Assembly: GCF_907165205.1 (NCBI RefSeq)
Contig: NC_058189.1
Span: forward strand, 35,056,270 to 35,120,269
Reading direction: 5' to 3'
Origin: Coccinella septempunctata
Lineage: Eukaryota > Arthropoda > Insecta > Coleoptera > Coccinellidae
DNA: 64,000 bases
The notes under the pieces are model-generated. The model worked only from the letters and a program-made list of their open reading frames with translations, searched no databases and was not told the origin of the DNA. Both the position numbers and the translations under genes were made by a program. This document shows, in pieces, positions 36,864 through 51,513 of the stretch. Position 1 is the stretch's first letter. Every line of letters begins with the position of its first letter.

Positions 36864-37923
36864 GGAGGGAAATTTCATCACGGACATATCATTTAGTTGA
36901 CTAGATGATCAAAAAATATGACGAGGATGAATCAGCATCACTCATTTATTCAATAAAAATTCAAGTATAATAACCACAATTTACATAGATTTTTGTTTCC
37001 TTTTCACTCCAAAGTGAAGTGATATTCGATTATTTGCAATTTCGAGTATATAAGAATATATACTTTGACATCAAATGTCAGAATTATTCGAATTTTCGAG
37101 ACCACTGCTATTCTCCAGGTTTGTCCTCTCTTCAAAACATTGTTGTTTTGACTTTTCAGGAATCAAGATCAGAGTGTCTCTTTTCTATGAATTGCATATG
37201 GTATAAGAGTGAAGTCGATGAATTAATTACACATAACTCATTGCAGAGGAATTGTTTCATTAGATTCAGTTCTGATTCCACCCTTAGCATATCGCTGCTT
37301 GATAGTCTGAAAGTATGGTAAGATTTTCAACATGAAATCAGTCCCTTCCTATGAAACTGAGCTGTCGCTTTTTTACAATGAGACACTTGCATGTTATTTC
37401 ACTGAATCTTATCGAATGAACGATATATAGTCCTTCTTATTCAATATATGCCGAAATTTTGGAATCATCCTATTCATCCTAGGCCCAATTTTGATTTTGG
37501 AATAATGAAAACAGCATAGAAAAAATGAAAATAACTCGTTGATGAGGGACTACATAATGGAGAAAAATAAAGAATACTAGTATCATTGTTTTCATCTTCT
37601 CAAGTGGCGATAATAATAGAATAAAAATTCTATCTCAGACTGCACCGACTAATTATGAACTGCGGTGGACTCTTAGACAAGGCCAAAAGTTGTTAGAGTA
37701 GTGGGGATAACTACGACAAGCTCCCGACAGCGATTCGGTATATAAACCATCGCAGCTTAAGTGTTGCTCAGTGCTTGGGATTGCAGCAGCGCAAACGCTC
37801 TACTATTGACCACTTTGATGCTATTCTAGAACAATTGAATTGGTCGATCGTCCAGTTTGTGTGCTCTCTCCTCGTGTACATTGGATATTTCTAGCGACTC
37901 AATCAAAACGCTTCGTTTTCAAT

Positions 37924-38169
37924 ATGGCGTCGAAATCTGAAAACTACTCGTACGAAATGTTCGAAGATGGAAATATTATAACCGAGAAGACTTTCCATCT
38001 CATTTCATCTAGTAAGCGTTCGGATCGATGCATTATGATATCAGGAGTTGAAAACGCTGGTAGAAGAAGAGTTGAGTTAGGTAGAAATATTTATGAACCA
38101 AGAATTAATCCTCAAGATCTCGAAGTTCTGCTCTCTGAGCCATTTTGCTCGATACAAGTACAATATTGA
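37924..38169 (+). CDS. Array gene copy 22 (N type)
   Basis: Intact; R31K, T62N and E79V. Confidence 0.45.
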   Translation: MASKSENYSYEMFEDGNIITEKTFHLISSSKRSDRCIMISGVENAGRRRVELGRNIYEPRINPQDLEVLLSEPFCSIQVQY

Positions 38170-39241
38170 GGAGGGGAATTTCATCACGGACATATCATTT
38201 AGTTGACTAGATGATCAAAAAATTGGACGAGGATGAATCAGCATCACTCATTTATTCAATAAAAATTCAAGTATAATAACCACAATTTACATAGATTTTT
38301 GTTTTTGTTTTGTTTTTCACTCCAAAGTGAAGCGATATTCGATTATTTGCAATTTCGAGTATATAAGAATATATACTTTGACATCAAATGTCAGAATTAT
38401 TCGAATTTTCGAGACCACTGCTATTCTCCAGGTTTGTCCTCTCTTCAAAACATAGTTGTTTTGACTTTTCAGGAATCGAGATCAGAGTGTCTCTTTTCTA
38501 TGAATTGCATATGGTATAAGAGTGAAATCGATGAATTAATTACACATAACCCATTGCAGAGGAATTGTTTCATTATATTCAGTTCTGATTCCACCCTTAG
38601 CATATCGCTGCTTGATAGTCTGAAAGTATGGTAAGATTTTCAACATAAAATCAGTCCCTTCCTATGAAACTGAGCTGTCGCTTTTTAACAATGAGACACT
38701 TGCATGTAATTTCATTGAATCTTATCAAATGAACGATATATAGTCCTTATTCAATATATGCCGAAATTTTGGAATCATCCTATTCATCTTAGGCCCAATT
38801 TTGATTTTGGAATAATGAAAACAGCATAGAAAAAATGAAAAAATGAAAATAACTCGTTAATGAGGAACTACATAATGGAGAAAAATAAAGAATACTAGTA
38901 TCATTGTTTTCATCTTCTCAAGTGGCGATAATAATAGAATAAAAATTCTATCTCAGACTGCACCGACTAATTATGAACTGCGGTGGACTCTTAGACAAGG
39001 CCAAAAGTTGTTCGAGTAGTGGGGATAACTACGACAAGCTCCCGACAGCGATTCGGTATATAAACCATCGCAGCTTAAGTGCTGCTCAGTGCTTGGGATT
39101 GCAGCAGCGCAAACGCTCTACTATTGACCACTTTGATGCTATTCTAGAACAATTGAGTTGGTCGATCGTCCAGTTTGTGTGCTCTCTCCTCGTGTACATT
39201 GGATATTTCTAGCGACTTAATCAAAACGCTTCGTTTTCAAT

Positions 39242-39487
39242 ATGGCGTCGAAATCTGAAAACTACTCGTACGAAATGTTCGAAGATGGAAATATTATAAC
39301 CGAGAAGACTTTCCATCTCATTTCATCTAGTAGGCGTTCGGATCGATGCATTATGATATCAGGAGTTGAAAACGCTGGTAGAAGAAGAGTTGAGTTAGGT
39401 AGAAATATTTATGAACCAAGAATTACTCCTCAAGATCTCGAAGTTCTGCTCTCTGAGCCATTTTGCTCGATACAAGAACAATATTGA
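39242..39487 (+). CDS. Array gene copy 23 (C type)
   Basis: Intact consensus protein. The leader has GACTTAATC for GACTCAATC, shared with copy 28. Confidence 0.45.
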   Translation: MASKSENYSYEMFEDGNIITEKTFHLISSSRRSDRCIMISGVENAGRRRVELGRNIYEPRITPQDLEVLLSEPFCSIQEQY

Positions 39488-40241
39488 GGAGGGGAATTTC
39501 ATCACGGACATATCATTTAGTTGACTAGATGATCAAAAAATTGGACGAGGATGAATCAGCATCACTCATTTATTCAATAAAAATTCGAGTATAATAACCA
39601 CAATTTGCATAGATTTTTGTTTCCTTTTCACTCCAAAGTGAAGTGATATTCGATTATTTGCAATTTCGAGTATATAAGAATATATACTTTGACATCAAAT
39701 GTCAGAAATATTCGAATTTTCGAGACGACTGCTATTCTCCAGGTTTGTCCTCTCTTCAAAACATAGTTGTTTTGACTTTTCAGGAATCAAGATCAGAGTG
39801 TCTCTTTTCTATGAATTGCATATGGTATAAGAGTGAAATCGATGAATTAATTACACAAAACCCATTGCAGAGGAATTGTTTCATTATATTCAGTTCTGAT
39901 TCCACCCTTAGCATATCGCTGCTTGATAGTCTGAAAGTATGGTAAGATTTTCAACATGAAATCAGTCCCTTCCTAAGAAACTGAGCTGTCGCTTTTTCAC
40001 AATGAGACACTTGCATGTAATTTCACTGAATCTTATCAAATGAACGATATATAGTCCTTTTTATTCAATATATGCCGAAATTTTGGAATCATCCTATTCA
40101 TCTTAGGCCCAATTTTGATTTTGGAATAATGAAAACAGCATAGAAAAAATGAAAATAACTCGTTGATGAGGGACTACATAATGGAGAAAAATAAAGAATA
40201 CTGGTATCATTCTTCATAGTTCATGTCCATGCTGATTTAAT

Positions 40242-40365
40242 ATCAATAAAATTCACAGGGAATTGGACAATACTTTATTCTCAAAGTACTTATAACGAAA
40301 CGTCGGCGATGTTATAAGTACTTTGAGAATAAACTATTGTCCAATTCCCTGTGAATTTTATTAAT
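40242..40365. mobile_element. Hairpin insertion 5
   Basis: 124 bp; arm changes ATCAATAA and ATACTTTA relative to the other copies. Insert from 40212. Confidence 0.85.
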
Positions 40366-40713
40366 ACTAGTATCATTGTTTTCTTCTTCTCAAGTGGCGA
40401 TAATAATAGAATAAAAATTCTATCTCAGACTGCACCGACTAATTATGAACTGCGGGGGACACTTAGACAAGGCCAAAAGTTGTTCGAGTAGTGGGGATAA
40501 CTACGACAAGCTCCCGACAGCGATTCGGTATATAAACCATCGCATCTTAAGTGTTGCTCAGTGCTTGGGATTGCAGCAGCGCAAACGCTCTTCTATTGAC
40601 CACTTTGATGATATTCTAGAACAATTGAGTTGGTCCATCGTCTAGTTTGTGTGCTCTCTCCTCGTGTACATTGGATATTTCTAGCGACTCAATCAAAACG
40701 CTTCGTTTCAAAT

Positions 40714-40959
40714 ATGGTGTCGAAATCTTAAAACTACTCGTACGAAATGTTCGAAGATGGAAATATTATAACCGAGAAGACTTTCCATCTCATTTCATCT
40801 AGTAAGCGTTCGGATCGATGCATTATGATATCAGGAGTTGAAAACGCTGGTAGAAGAAGAGTTGAGTTAGGTAGAAATATTTATGAACCAAGAATTACTC
40901 CTCAAGATCTCGAAGTTCTGCTCTCTGAGCCATTTTGCTCGATACAAGAACAATATTGA
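40714..40959 (+). pseudogene. Array gene copy 24, nonsense (P type)
   Basis: A2V, codon 6 TAA, R31K. Codon 8 is normal here, unlike copy 21. Confidence 0.5.
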
Positions 40960-42019
40960 GGAGGGAAATTTCATCACGGACATATCATTTAGTTGACTAG
41001 ATGATCAAAAAATATGACGAGGATGAATCAGCATCACTCATTTATTCAATAAAAATTCAAGTATAATAACCACAATTTACATAGATTTTTGTTTCCTTTT
41101 CACTCCAAAGTGAAGTGATATTCGATTATTTGCAATTTCGAGTATATAAGAATATATACTTTGACATCAAATGTCAGAATTATTCGAATTTTCGAGACCA
41201 CTGCTATTCTCCAGGTTTGTCCTCTCTTCAAAACATTGTTGTTTTGACTTTTCAGGAATCAAGATCAGAGTGTCTCTTTTCTATGAATTGCATATGGTAT
41301 AAGAGTGAAATCGATGAATTAATTACACATAACTCATTGCAGAGGAATTGTTTCATTAGATTCAGTTCTGATTCCACCCTTAGCATATCGCTGCTTGATA
41401 GTCTGAAAGTATGGTAAGATTTTCAACATGAAATCAGTCCCTTCCTATGAAACTGAGCTGTCGCTTTTTTACAATGAGACACTTGCATGTTATTTCACTG
41501 AATCTTATCGAATGAACGATATATAGTCCTTCTTATTCAATATATGCCGAAATTTTGGAATCATCCTATTCATCCTAGGCCCAATTTTGATTTTGGAATA
41601 ATGAAAACAGCATAGAAAAAATGAAAATAACTCGTTGATGAGGAAATACATAATGGAGAAAAATAAAGAATACTAGTATCATTGTTTTCATCTTCTCAAG
41701 TGGCGATAATAATAGAATAAAAATTCTATCTCAGACTGCACCGACTAATTATGAACTGCGGTGGACTCTTAGACAAGGCCAAAAGTTGTTAGAGTAGTGG
41801 GGATAACTACGACAAGCTCCCGACAGCGATTCGGTATATAAACCATCGCAGCTTAAGTGTTTCTCAGTGCTTGGGATTGCAGCAGTGCAAACGCTCTACT
41901 ATTGACCACTTTGATGCTATTCTAGAACAATTGAATTGGTCGATCGTCCAGTTTGTGTGCTCTCTCCTCGTGTACATTGGATATTACTAGCGACTCAATC
42001 AAAACGCTTCGTTTTCAAT

Positions 42020-42265
42020 ATGGCGTCGAAATCTGAAAACTACTCGTACGAAATGTTCGAAGATGGAAATATTATAACCGAGAAGACTTTCCATCTCATT
42101 TCATCTAGTAAGCGTTCGGATCGATGCATTATGATATCAGGAGTTGAAAACGCTGGTAGAAGAAGAGTTGAGTTAGGTAGAAATATTTATGAACCAAGAA
42201 TTAATCCTCAAGATCTCGAAGTTCTGCTCTCTGAGCCATTTTGCTCGATACAAGTACAATATTGA
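42020..42265 (+). CDS. Array gene copy 25 (N type)
   Basis: Intact; R31K, T62N and E79V. Confidence 0.45.
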   Translation: MASKSENYSYEMFEDGNIITEKTFHLISSSKRSDRCIMISGVENAGRRRVELGRNIYEPRINPQDLEVLLSEPFCSIQVQY

Positions 42266-43329
42266 GGAGGGGAATTTCATCACGGACATATCATTTAGTT
42301 GACTAGATGATCAAAAAATTGGACGAGGATGAATCAGCATCACTCATTTATTCAATAAAAATTCAAGTATAATAACCACAATTTATATAGATTTTTGTTT
42401 TTGTTTTGTTTTTCACTCCAAAGTGAAGTGATATTCGATTATTTGCAATTTCGGGTATATAAGAATATATACTTTGACATCAAATGTCAGAATTATTCGA
42501 ATTTTCGAGACCACTGCTATTCTCCAGGTTTGTCCTCTCTTCAAAACATAGTTGTTTTGACTTTTCAGGAATCGAGATCAGAGTGTCTCTTTTCTATGAA
42601 TTGCATATGGTATAAGAGTGAAATCGATGAATTAATTACACATAACCCATTGCAGAGGAATTGTTTCATTATATTCAGTTCTGATTCCACCCTTAGCATA
42701 TCGGTGCTTGATAGTCTGAAAGTATGGTAAGATTTTCAACATGAAATCAGTCCCTTCCTATGAAACTGAGCTGTCGCTTTTTAACAATGAGACACTTGCA
42801 TGTAATTTCATTGAATCTTATCAAATGAACGATATATAGTCCTTATTCAATATATGCCGAAATTTTGGAATCATCCTATTCATCTTAGGCCCAATTTTGA
42901 TTTTGGAATAATGAAAACAGCATAGAAAAAATGAAAATAACTCGTTGATGAGGAACTACATAATGGAGAAAAATAAAGAATACTAGTATCATTGTTTTCA
43001 TCTTCTCAAGTGGCGATAATAATAGAATAAAAATTCTATCTCAGACTGCACCGACTAATTATGAACTGCGGTGGACTCTTAGACAAGGCCAAAAGTTGTT
43101 CGAGTAGTGGGGATAACTACGACAAGCTCCCGACAGCGATTCGGTATATAAACCATCGCAGCTTAAGTGCTGCTCAGTGCTTGGGATTGCAGCAGCGCAA
43201 ACGCTCTACTATTGACCATTTTGATGCTATTCTAGAACAATTGAGTTGGTCGATCGTCCAGTTTGTGTGCTCTCTCCTCGTGTACATTGGATATTTCTAG
43301 CGACTCAATCAAAACGCTTCGTTTTCAAT

Positions 43330-43575
43330 ATGGCGTCGAAATCTGAAAACTACTCGTACGAAATGTTCGAAGATGGAAATATTATAACCGAGAAGACTTT
43401 CCATCTCATTTCATCTAGTAGGCGTTCGGATCGATGCATTATGATATCAGGAGTTGAAAACGCTGGTAGAAGAAGAGTTGAGTTAGGTAGAAATATTTAT
43501 GAACCAAGAATTACTCCTCAAGATCTCGAAGTTCTGCTCTCTGAGCCATTTTGCTCGATACAAGAACAATATTGA
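43330..43575 (+). CDS. Array gene copy 26 (C type)
   Basis: Intact consensus protein. Confidence 0.45.
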   Translation: MASKSENYSYEMFEDGNIITEKTFHLISSSRRSDRCIMISGVENAGRRRVELGRNIYEPRITPQDLEVLLSEPFCSIQEQY

Positions 43576-44635
43576 GGAGGGGAATTTCATCACGGACATA
43601 TCATTTAGTTGACTAGATGATCAAAAAATTGGACGAGGATGAATCAGCATCACTCATTTATTCAATAAAAATTCGAGTATAATAACCACAATTTGCATAG
43701 ATTTTTGTTTCCTTTTCACTCCAAAGTGAAGTGATATTCGATTATTTGCAATTTCGAGTATATAAGAATATATACTTTGACATCAAATGTCAGAATTATT
43801 CGAATTTTCGAGACCACTGCTATTCTCCAGGTTTGTCCTCTCTTCAAAACATTGTTGTTTTGACTTTTCAGGAATCAAGATCAGAGTGTCTCTTTTCTAT
43901 GAATTGCATATGGTATAAGAGTGAAATCGATGAATTAATTACACATAACTCATTGCAGAGGAATTGTTTCATTAGATTCAGTTCTGATTCCACCCTTAGC
44001 ATATCGCTGCTTGATAGTCTGAAAGTATGGTAAGATTTTCAACATGAAATCAGTCCCTTCCTATGAAACTGAGCTGTCGCTTTTTTACAATGAGACACTT
44101 GCATGTTATTTCACTGAATCTTATCGAATGAACGATATATAGTCCTTCTTATTCAATATATGCCGAAATTTTGGAATCATCCTATTCATCCTAGGCCCAA
44201 TTTTGATTTTGGAATAATGAAAACAGCATAGAAAAAATGAAAATAACTCGTTGATGGGGGACTACATAATGGAGAAAAATAAAGAATACTAGTATCATTG
44301 TTTTCATCTTCTCAAGTGGCGATAATAATAGAATAAAAATTCTATCTCAGACTGCACCGACTAATTATGAACTGCGGTGGACTCTTAGACAAGGCCAAAA
44401 GTTGTTAGAGTAGTGGGGATAACTACGACAAGCTCCCGACAGCGATTCGGTATATAAACCATCGCAGCTTAAGTGTTGCTCAGTGCTTGGGATTGCAGCA
44501 GCGCAAACGCTCTACTATTGACCACTTTGATGCTATTCTAGAACAATTGAGTTGGTCGATCGTCCAGTTTGTGTGCTCTCTCCTCGTGTACATTGGATAT
44601 TTCTAGCGACTCAATCAAAACGCTTCGTTTTCAAT

Positions 44636-44881
44636 ATGGCGTCGAAATCTGAAAACTACTCGTACGAAATGTTCGAAGATGGAAATATTATAACCGAGAA
44701 GACTTTCCATCTCATTTCATCTAGTAAGCGTTCGGATCGATGCATTATGATATCAGGAGTTGAAAACGCTGGTAGAAGAAGAGTTGAGTTAGGTAGAAAT
44801 ATTTATGAACCAAGAATTAATCCTCAAGATCTCGAAGTTCTGCTCTCTGAGCCATTTTGCTCGATACAAGTACAATATTGA
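44636..44881 (+). CDS. Array gene copy 27 (N type)
   Basis: Intact; R31K, T62N and E79V. Confidence 0.45.
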   Translation: MASKSENYSYEMFEDGNIITEKTFHLISSSKRSDRCIMISGVENAGRRRVELGRNIYEPRINPQDLEVLLSEPFCSIQVQY

Positions 44882-45953
44882 GGAGGGGAATTTCATCACG
44901 GACATATCATTTAGTTGACTAGATGATCAAAAAATTGGACGAGGATGAATCAGCATCACTCATTTATTCAATAAAAATTCAAGTATAATAACCACAATTT
45001 ACATAGATTTTTGTTTTTGTTTTGTTTTTCACTCCAAAGTGAAGTGATATTCGATTATTTGCAATTTCGAGTATATAAGAATATATACTTTGACATCAAA
45101 TGTCAGAATTATTCGAATTTTCGAGACCACTGCTATTCTCCAGGTTTGTCCTCTCTTCAAAACATAGTTGTTTTGACTTTTCAGGAATCGAGATCAGAGT
45201 GTCTCTTTTCTATGAATTGCATATGGTATAAGAGTGAAATCGATGAATTAATTACACATAACCCATTGCAGAGGAATTGTTTCATTATATTCAGTTCTGA
45301 TTCCACCCTTAGCATATCGCTGCTTGATAGTCTGAAAGTATGGTAAGATTTTCAACATAAAATCAGTCCCTTCCTATGAAACTGAGCTGTCGCTTTTTAA
45401 CAATGAGACACTTGCATGTAATTTCATTGAATCTTATCAAATGAACGATATATAGTCCTTATTCAATATATGCCGAAATTTTGGAATCATCCTATTCATC
45501 TTAGGCCCAATTTTGATTTTGGAATAATGAAAACAGCATAGAAAAAATGAAAAAATGAAAATAACTCGTTAATGAGGAACTACATAATGGAGAAAAATAA
45601 AGAATACTAGTATCATTGTTTTCATCTTCTCAAGTGGCGATAATAATAGAATAAAAATTCTATCTCAGACTGCACCGACTAATTATGAACTGCGGTGGAC
45701 TCTTAGACAAGGCCAAAAGTTGTTCGAGTAGTGGGGATAACTACGACAAGCTCCCGACAGCGATTCGGTATATAAACCATCGCAGCTTAAGTGCTGCTCA
45801 GTGCTTGGGATTGCAGCAGCGCAAACGCTCTACTATTGACCACTTTGATGCTATTCTAGAACAATTGAGTTGGTCGATCGTCCAGTTTGTGTGCTCTCTC
45901 CTCGTGTACATTGGATATTTCTAGCGACTTAATCAAAACGCTTCGTTTTCAAT

Positions 45954-46199
45954 ATGGCGTCGAAATCTGAAAACTACTCTTACGAAATGTTCGAAGATGG
46001 AAATATTATAACCGAGAAGACTTTCCATCTCATTTCATCTAGTAGGCGTTCGGATCGATGCATTATGATATCAGGAGTTGAAAACGCTGGTAGAAGAAGA
46101 GTTGAGTTAGGTAGAAATATTTATGAACCAAGAATTACTCCTCAAGATCTCGAAGTTCTGCTCTCTGAGCCATTTTGCTCGATACAAGAACAATATTGA
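45954..46199 (+). CDS. Array gene copy 28 (C type)
   Basis: Intact consensus protein with a silent TCG to TCT at Ser9; leader GACTTAATC as in copy 23. Confidence 0.45.
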   Translation: MASKSENYSYEMFEDGNIITEKTFHLISSSRRSDRCIMISGVENAGRRRVELGRNIYEPRITPQDLEVLLSEPFCSIQEQY

Positions 46200-46953
46200 G
46201 GAGGGGAATTTCATCACGGACATATCATTTAGTTGACTAGATGATCAAAAAATTGGACGAGGATGAATCAGCATCACTCATTTATTCAATAAAAATTCGA
46301 GTATAATAACCACAATTTGCATAGATTTTTGTTTCCTTTTCACTCCAAAGTGAAGTGATATTCGATTATTTGCAATTTCGAGTATATAAGAATATATACT
46401 TTGACATCAAATGTCAGAAATATTCGAATTTTCGAGACGACTGCTATTCTCCAGGTTTGTCCTCTCTTCAAAACATAGTTGTTTTGACTTTTCAGGAATC
46501 AAGATCAGAGTGTCTCTTTTCTATGAATTGCATATGGTATAAGAGTGAAATCGATGAATTAATTACACAAAACCCATTGCAGAGGAATTGTTTCATTATA
46601 TTCAGTTCTGATTCCACCCTTAGCATATCGCTGCTTGATAGTCTGAAAGTATGGTAAGATTTTCAACATGAAATCAGTCCCTTCCTAAGAAACTGAGCTG
46701 TCGCTTTTTCACAATGAGACACTTGCATGTAATTTCACTGAATCTTATCAAATGAACGATATATAGTCCTTTTTATTCAATATATGCCGAAATTTTGGAA
46801 TCATCCTATTCATCTTAGGCCCAATTTTGATTTTGGAATAATGAAAACAGCATAGAAAAAATGAAAATAACTCGTTGATGAGGGACTACATAATGGAGAA
46901 AAATAAAGAATACTGGTATCATTCTTCATAGTTCATGTCCATGCTGATTTAAT

Positions 46954-47077
46954 ATTAATAAAATTCACAGGGAATTGGACAATACTTTATTCTCAAAGTA
47001 CTTATAACGAAACGTCGGCGATGTTATAAGTACTTTGAGAATAAACTATTGTCCAATTCCCTGTGAATTTTATTAAT
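46954..47077. mobile_element. Hairpin insertion 6
   Basis: 124 bp, ATACTTTA arm change as in insertion 5. Insert from 46924. Confidence 0.85.
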
Positions 47078-47425
47078 ACTAGTATCATTGTTTTCTTCTT
47101 CTCAAGTGGCGATAATAATAGAATAAAAATTCTATCTCAGACTGCCTCGACTAATTATGAACTGCGGGGGACACTTAGACAAGGCCAAAAGTTGTTCGAG
47201 TAGTGGGGATAACTACGACAAGCTCCCGACAGCGATTCGGTATATAAACCATCGCAGCTTAAGTGCTGCTCAGTGCTTGGGATTGCAGCAGCGCAAACGC
47301 TCTACTATTGACCACTTTGATGCTATTCTAGAACAATTGAGTTGGTCGATCGTCCAGTTTGTGTGCTCTCTCCTCGTGTACATTGGATATTTCTAGCGAC
47401 TCAATCAAAACGCTTCGTTTCAAAT

Positions 47426-47671
47426 ATGGTGTCGAAATCTTAAAACTACTCGTACGAAATGTTCGAAGATGGAAATATTATAACCGAGAAGACTTTCCAT
47501 CTCATTTCATCTAGTAAGCGTTCGGATCGATGCATTATGATATCAGGAGTTGAAAACGCTGGTAGAAGAAGAGTTGAGTTAGGTAGAAATATTTATGAAC
47601 CAAGAATTACTCCTCAAGATCTCGAAGTTCTGCTCTCTGAGCCATTTTGCTCGATACAAGAACAATATTGA
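47426..47671 (+). pseudogene. Array gene copy 29, nonsense (P type)
   Basis: A2V, codon 6 TAA, R31K. Confidence 0.5.
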
Positions 47672-48731
47672 GGAGGGAAATTTCATCACGGACATATCAT
47701 TTAGTTGACTAGATGATCAAAAAATATGACGAGGATGAATCAGCATCACTCATTTATTCAATAAAAATTCAAGTATAATAACCACAATTTACATAGATTT
47801 TTGTTTCCTTTTCACTCCAAAGTGAAGTGATATTCGATTATTTGCAATTTCGAGTATATAAGAATATATACTTTGACATCAAATGTCAGAATTATTCGAA
47901 TTTTCGAGACCACTGCTATTCTCCAGGTTTGTCCTCTCTTCAAAACATTGTTGTTTTGACTTTTCAGGAATCAAGATCAGAGTGTCTCTTTTCTATGAAT
48001 TGCATATGGTATAAGAGTGAAATCGATGAATTAATTACACATAACTCATTGCAGAGGAATTGTTTCATTAGATTCAGTTCTGATTCCACCCTTAGCATAT
48101 CGCTGCTTGATAGTCTGAAAGTATGGTAAGATTTTCAACATGAAATCAGTCCCTTCCTATGAAACTGAGCTGTCGCTTTTTTACAATGAGATACTTGCAT
48201 GTTATTTCACTGAATCTTATCGAATGAACGATATATAGTCCTTCTTATTCAATATATGCCGAAATTTTGGAATCATCCTATTCATCCTAGGCCCAATTTT
48301 GATTTTGGAATAATGAAAACAGCATAGAAAAAATGAAAATAACTCGTTGATGAGGAAATACATAATGGAGAAAAATAAAGAATACTAGTATCATTGTTTT
48401 CATCTTCTCAAGTGGCGATAATAATAGAATAAAAATTCTATCTCAGACTGCACCGACTAATTATGAACTGCGGTGGACTCTTAGACAAGGCCAAAAGTTG
48501 TTAGAGTAGTGGGGATAACTACGACAAGCTCCCGACAGCGATTCGGTATATAAACCATCGCAGCTTAAGTGTTGCTCAGTGCTTGGGATTGCAGCAGCGC
48601 AAACGCTCTACTATTGACCACTTTGATGCTATTCTAGAACAATTGAATTGGTCGATCGTCCAGTTTGTGTGCTCTCTCCTCGTGTACATTGGATATTTCT
48701 AGCGACTCAATCAAAACGCTTCGTTTTCAAT

Positions 48732-48977
48732 ATGGCGTCGAAATCTGAAAACTACTCGTACGAAATGTTCGAAGATGGAAATATTATAACCGAGAAGACT
48801 TTCCATCTCATTTCATCTAGTAAGCGTTCGGATCGATGCATTATGATATCAGGAGTTGAAAACGCTGGTAGAAGAAGAGTTGAGTTAGGTAGAAATATTT
48901 ATGAACCAAGAATTAATCTTCAAGATCTCGAAGTTCTGCTCTCTGAGCCATTTTGCTCGATACAAGTACAATATTGA
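48732..48977 (+). CDS. Array gene copy 30 (N type)
   Basis: Intact; R31K, T62N, P63L and E79V. Confidence 0.45.
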   Translation: MASKSENYSYEMFEDGNIITEKTFHLISSSKRSDRCIMISGVENAGRRRVELGRNIYEPRINLQDLEVLLSEPFCSIQVQY

Positions 48978-50041
48978 GGAGGGGAATTTCATCACGGACA
49001 TATCATTTAGTTGACTAGATGATCAAAAAATTGGACGAGGATGAATCAGCATCACTCATTTATTCAATAAAAATTCAAGTATAATAACCACAATTTACAT
49101 AGATTTTTGTTTTTGTTTTGTTTTTCACTCCAAAGTGAAGTGATATTCGATTATTTGCAATTTCGGGTATATAAGAATATATACTTTGACATCAAATGTC
49201 AGAATTATTCGAATTTTCGAGACCACTGCTATTCTCCAGGTTTGTCCTCTCTTCAAAACATAGTTGTTTTGACTTTTCAGGAATCGAGATCAGAGTGTCT
49301 CTTTTCTATGAATTGCATATGGTATAAGAGTGAAATCGATGAATTAATTACACATAACTCATTGCAGAGGAATTGTTTCATTAGATTCAGTTCTGATTCC
49401 ACCCTTAGCATATCGCTGCTTGATAGTCTGAAAGTATGGTAAGATTTTCAACATGAAATCAGTCCCTTCCTATGAAACTGAGCTGTCGCTTTTTAACAAT
49501 GAGACACTTGCATGTAATTTCATTGAATCTTATCAAATGAACGATATATAGTCCTTATTCAATATATGCCGAAATTTTGGAATCATCCTATTCATCTTAG
49601 GCCCAATTTTGATTTTGGAATAATGAAAACAGCATAGAAAAAATGAAAATAACTCGTTGATGAGGAACTACATAATGGAGAAAAATAAAGAATACTAGTA
49701 TCATTGTTTTCATCTTCTCAAGTGGCGATAATAATAGAATAAAAATTCTATCTCAGACTGCACCGACTAATTATGAACTGCGGTGGACTCTTAGACAAGG
49801 CCAAAAGTTGTTCGAGTAGTGGGGATAACTACGACAAGCTCCCGACAGCGATTCGGTATATAAACCATCGCAGCTTAAGTGCTGCTCAGTGCTTGGGATT
49901 GCAGCAGCGCAAACGCTCTACTATTGACCATTTTGATGCTATTCTAGAACAATTGAGTTGGTCGATCGTCCAGTTTGTGTGCTCTCTCCTCGTGTACATT
50001 GGATATTTCTAGCGACTCAATCAAAACGCTTCGTTTTCAAT

Positions 50042-50287
50042 ATGGCGTCGAAATCTGAAAACTACTCGTACGAAATGTTCGAAGATGGAAATATTATAAC
50101 CGAGAAGACTTTCCATCTCATTTCATCTAGTAGGCGTTCGGATCGATGCATTATGATATCAGGAGTTGAAAACGCTGGTAGAAGAAGAGTTGAGTTAGGT
50201 AGAAATATTTATGAACCAAGAATTACTCCTCAAGATCTCGAAGTTCTGCTCTCTGAGCCATTTTGCTCGATACAAGAACAATATTGA
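50042..50287 (+). CDS. Array gene copy 31 (C type)
   Basis: Intact consensus protein. Confidence 0.45.
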   Translation: MASKSENYSYEMFEDGNIITEKTFHLISSSRRSDRCIMISGVENAGRRRVELGRNIYEPRITPQDLEVLLSEPFCSIQEQY

Positions 50288-51041
50288 GGAGGGGAATTTC
50301 ATCACGGACATATCATTTAGTTGACTAGATGATCAAAAAATTGGACGAGGATGAATCAGCATCACTCATTTATTCAATAAAAATTCGAGTATAATAACCA
50401 CAATTTGCATAGATTTTTGTTTCCTTTTCACTCCAAAGTGAAGTGATATTCGATTATTTGCAATTTCGAGTATATAAGAATATATACTTTGACATCAAAT
50501 GTCAGAAATATTCGAATTTTCGAGACGACTGCTATTCTCCAGGTTTGTCCTCTCTTCAAAACATAGTTGTTTTGACTTTTCAGGAATCAAGATCAGAGTG
50601 TCTCTTTTCTATGAATTGCATATGGTATAAGAGTGAAATCGATGAATTAATTACACAAAACCCATTGCAGAGGAATTGTTTCATTATATTCAGTTCTGAT
50701 TCCACCCTTAGCATATCGCTGCTTGATAGTCTGAAAGTATGGTAAGATTTTCAACATGAAATCAGTCCCTTCCTAAGAAACTGAGCTGTCGCTTTTTCAC
50801 AATGAGACACTTGCATGTAATTTCACTGAATCTTATCAAATGAACGATATATAGTCCTTTTTATTCAATATATGCCGAAATTTTGGAATCATCCTATTCA
50901 TCTTAGGCCCAATTTTGATTTTGGAATAATGAAAACAGCATAGAAAAAATGAAAATAACTCGTTGATGAGGGACTACATAATGGAGAAAAATAAAGAATA
51001 CTGGTATCATTCTTCATAGTTCATGTCCATGCTGATTTAAT

Positions 51042-51165
51042 ATTAATAAAATTCACAGGGAATTGGACAATACTTTATTCTCAAAGTACTTATAACGAAA
51101 CGTCGGCGATGTTATAAGTACTTTGAGAATAAACTATTGTCCAATTCCCTGTGAATTTTATTAAT
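51042..51165. mobile_element. Hairpin insertion 7
   Basis: 124 bp, ATACTTTA arm change. Insert from 51012. Confidence 0.85.
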
Positions 51166-51513
51166 ACTAGTATCATTGTTTTCTTCTTCTCAAGTGGCGA
51201 TAATAATAGAATAAAAATTCTATCTCAGACTGCCTCGACTAATTATGAACTGCGGGGGACACTTAGACAAGGCCAAAAGTTGTTCGAGTAGTGGGGATAA
51301 CTACGACAAGCTCCCGACAGCGATTCGGTATATAAACCATCGCAGCTTAAGTGCTGCTCAGTGCTTGGGATTGCAGCAGCGCAAACGCTCTACTATTGAC
51401 CACTTTGATGCTATTCTAGAACAATTGAGTTGGTCGATCGTCCAGTTTGTGTGCTCTCTCCTCGTGTACATTGGATATTTCTAGCGACTCAATCAAAACG
51501 CTTCGTTTCAAAT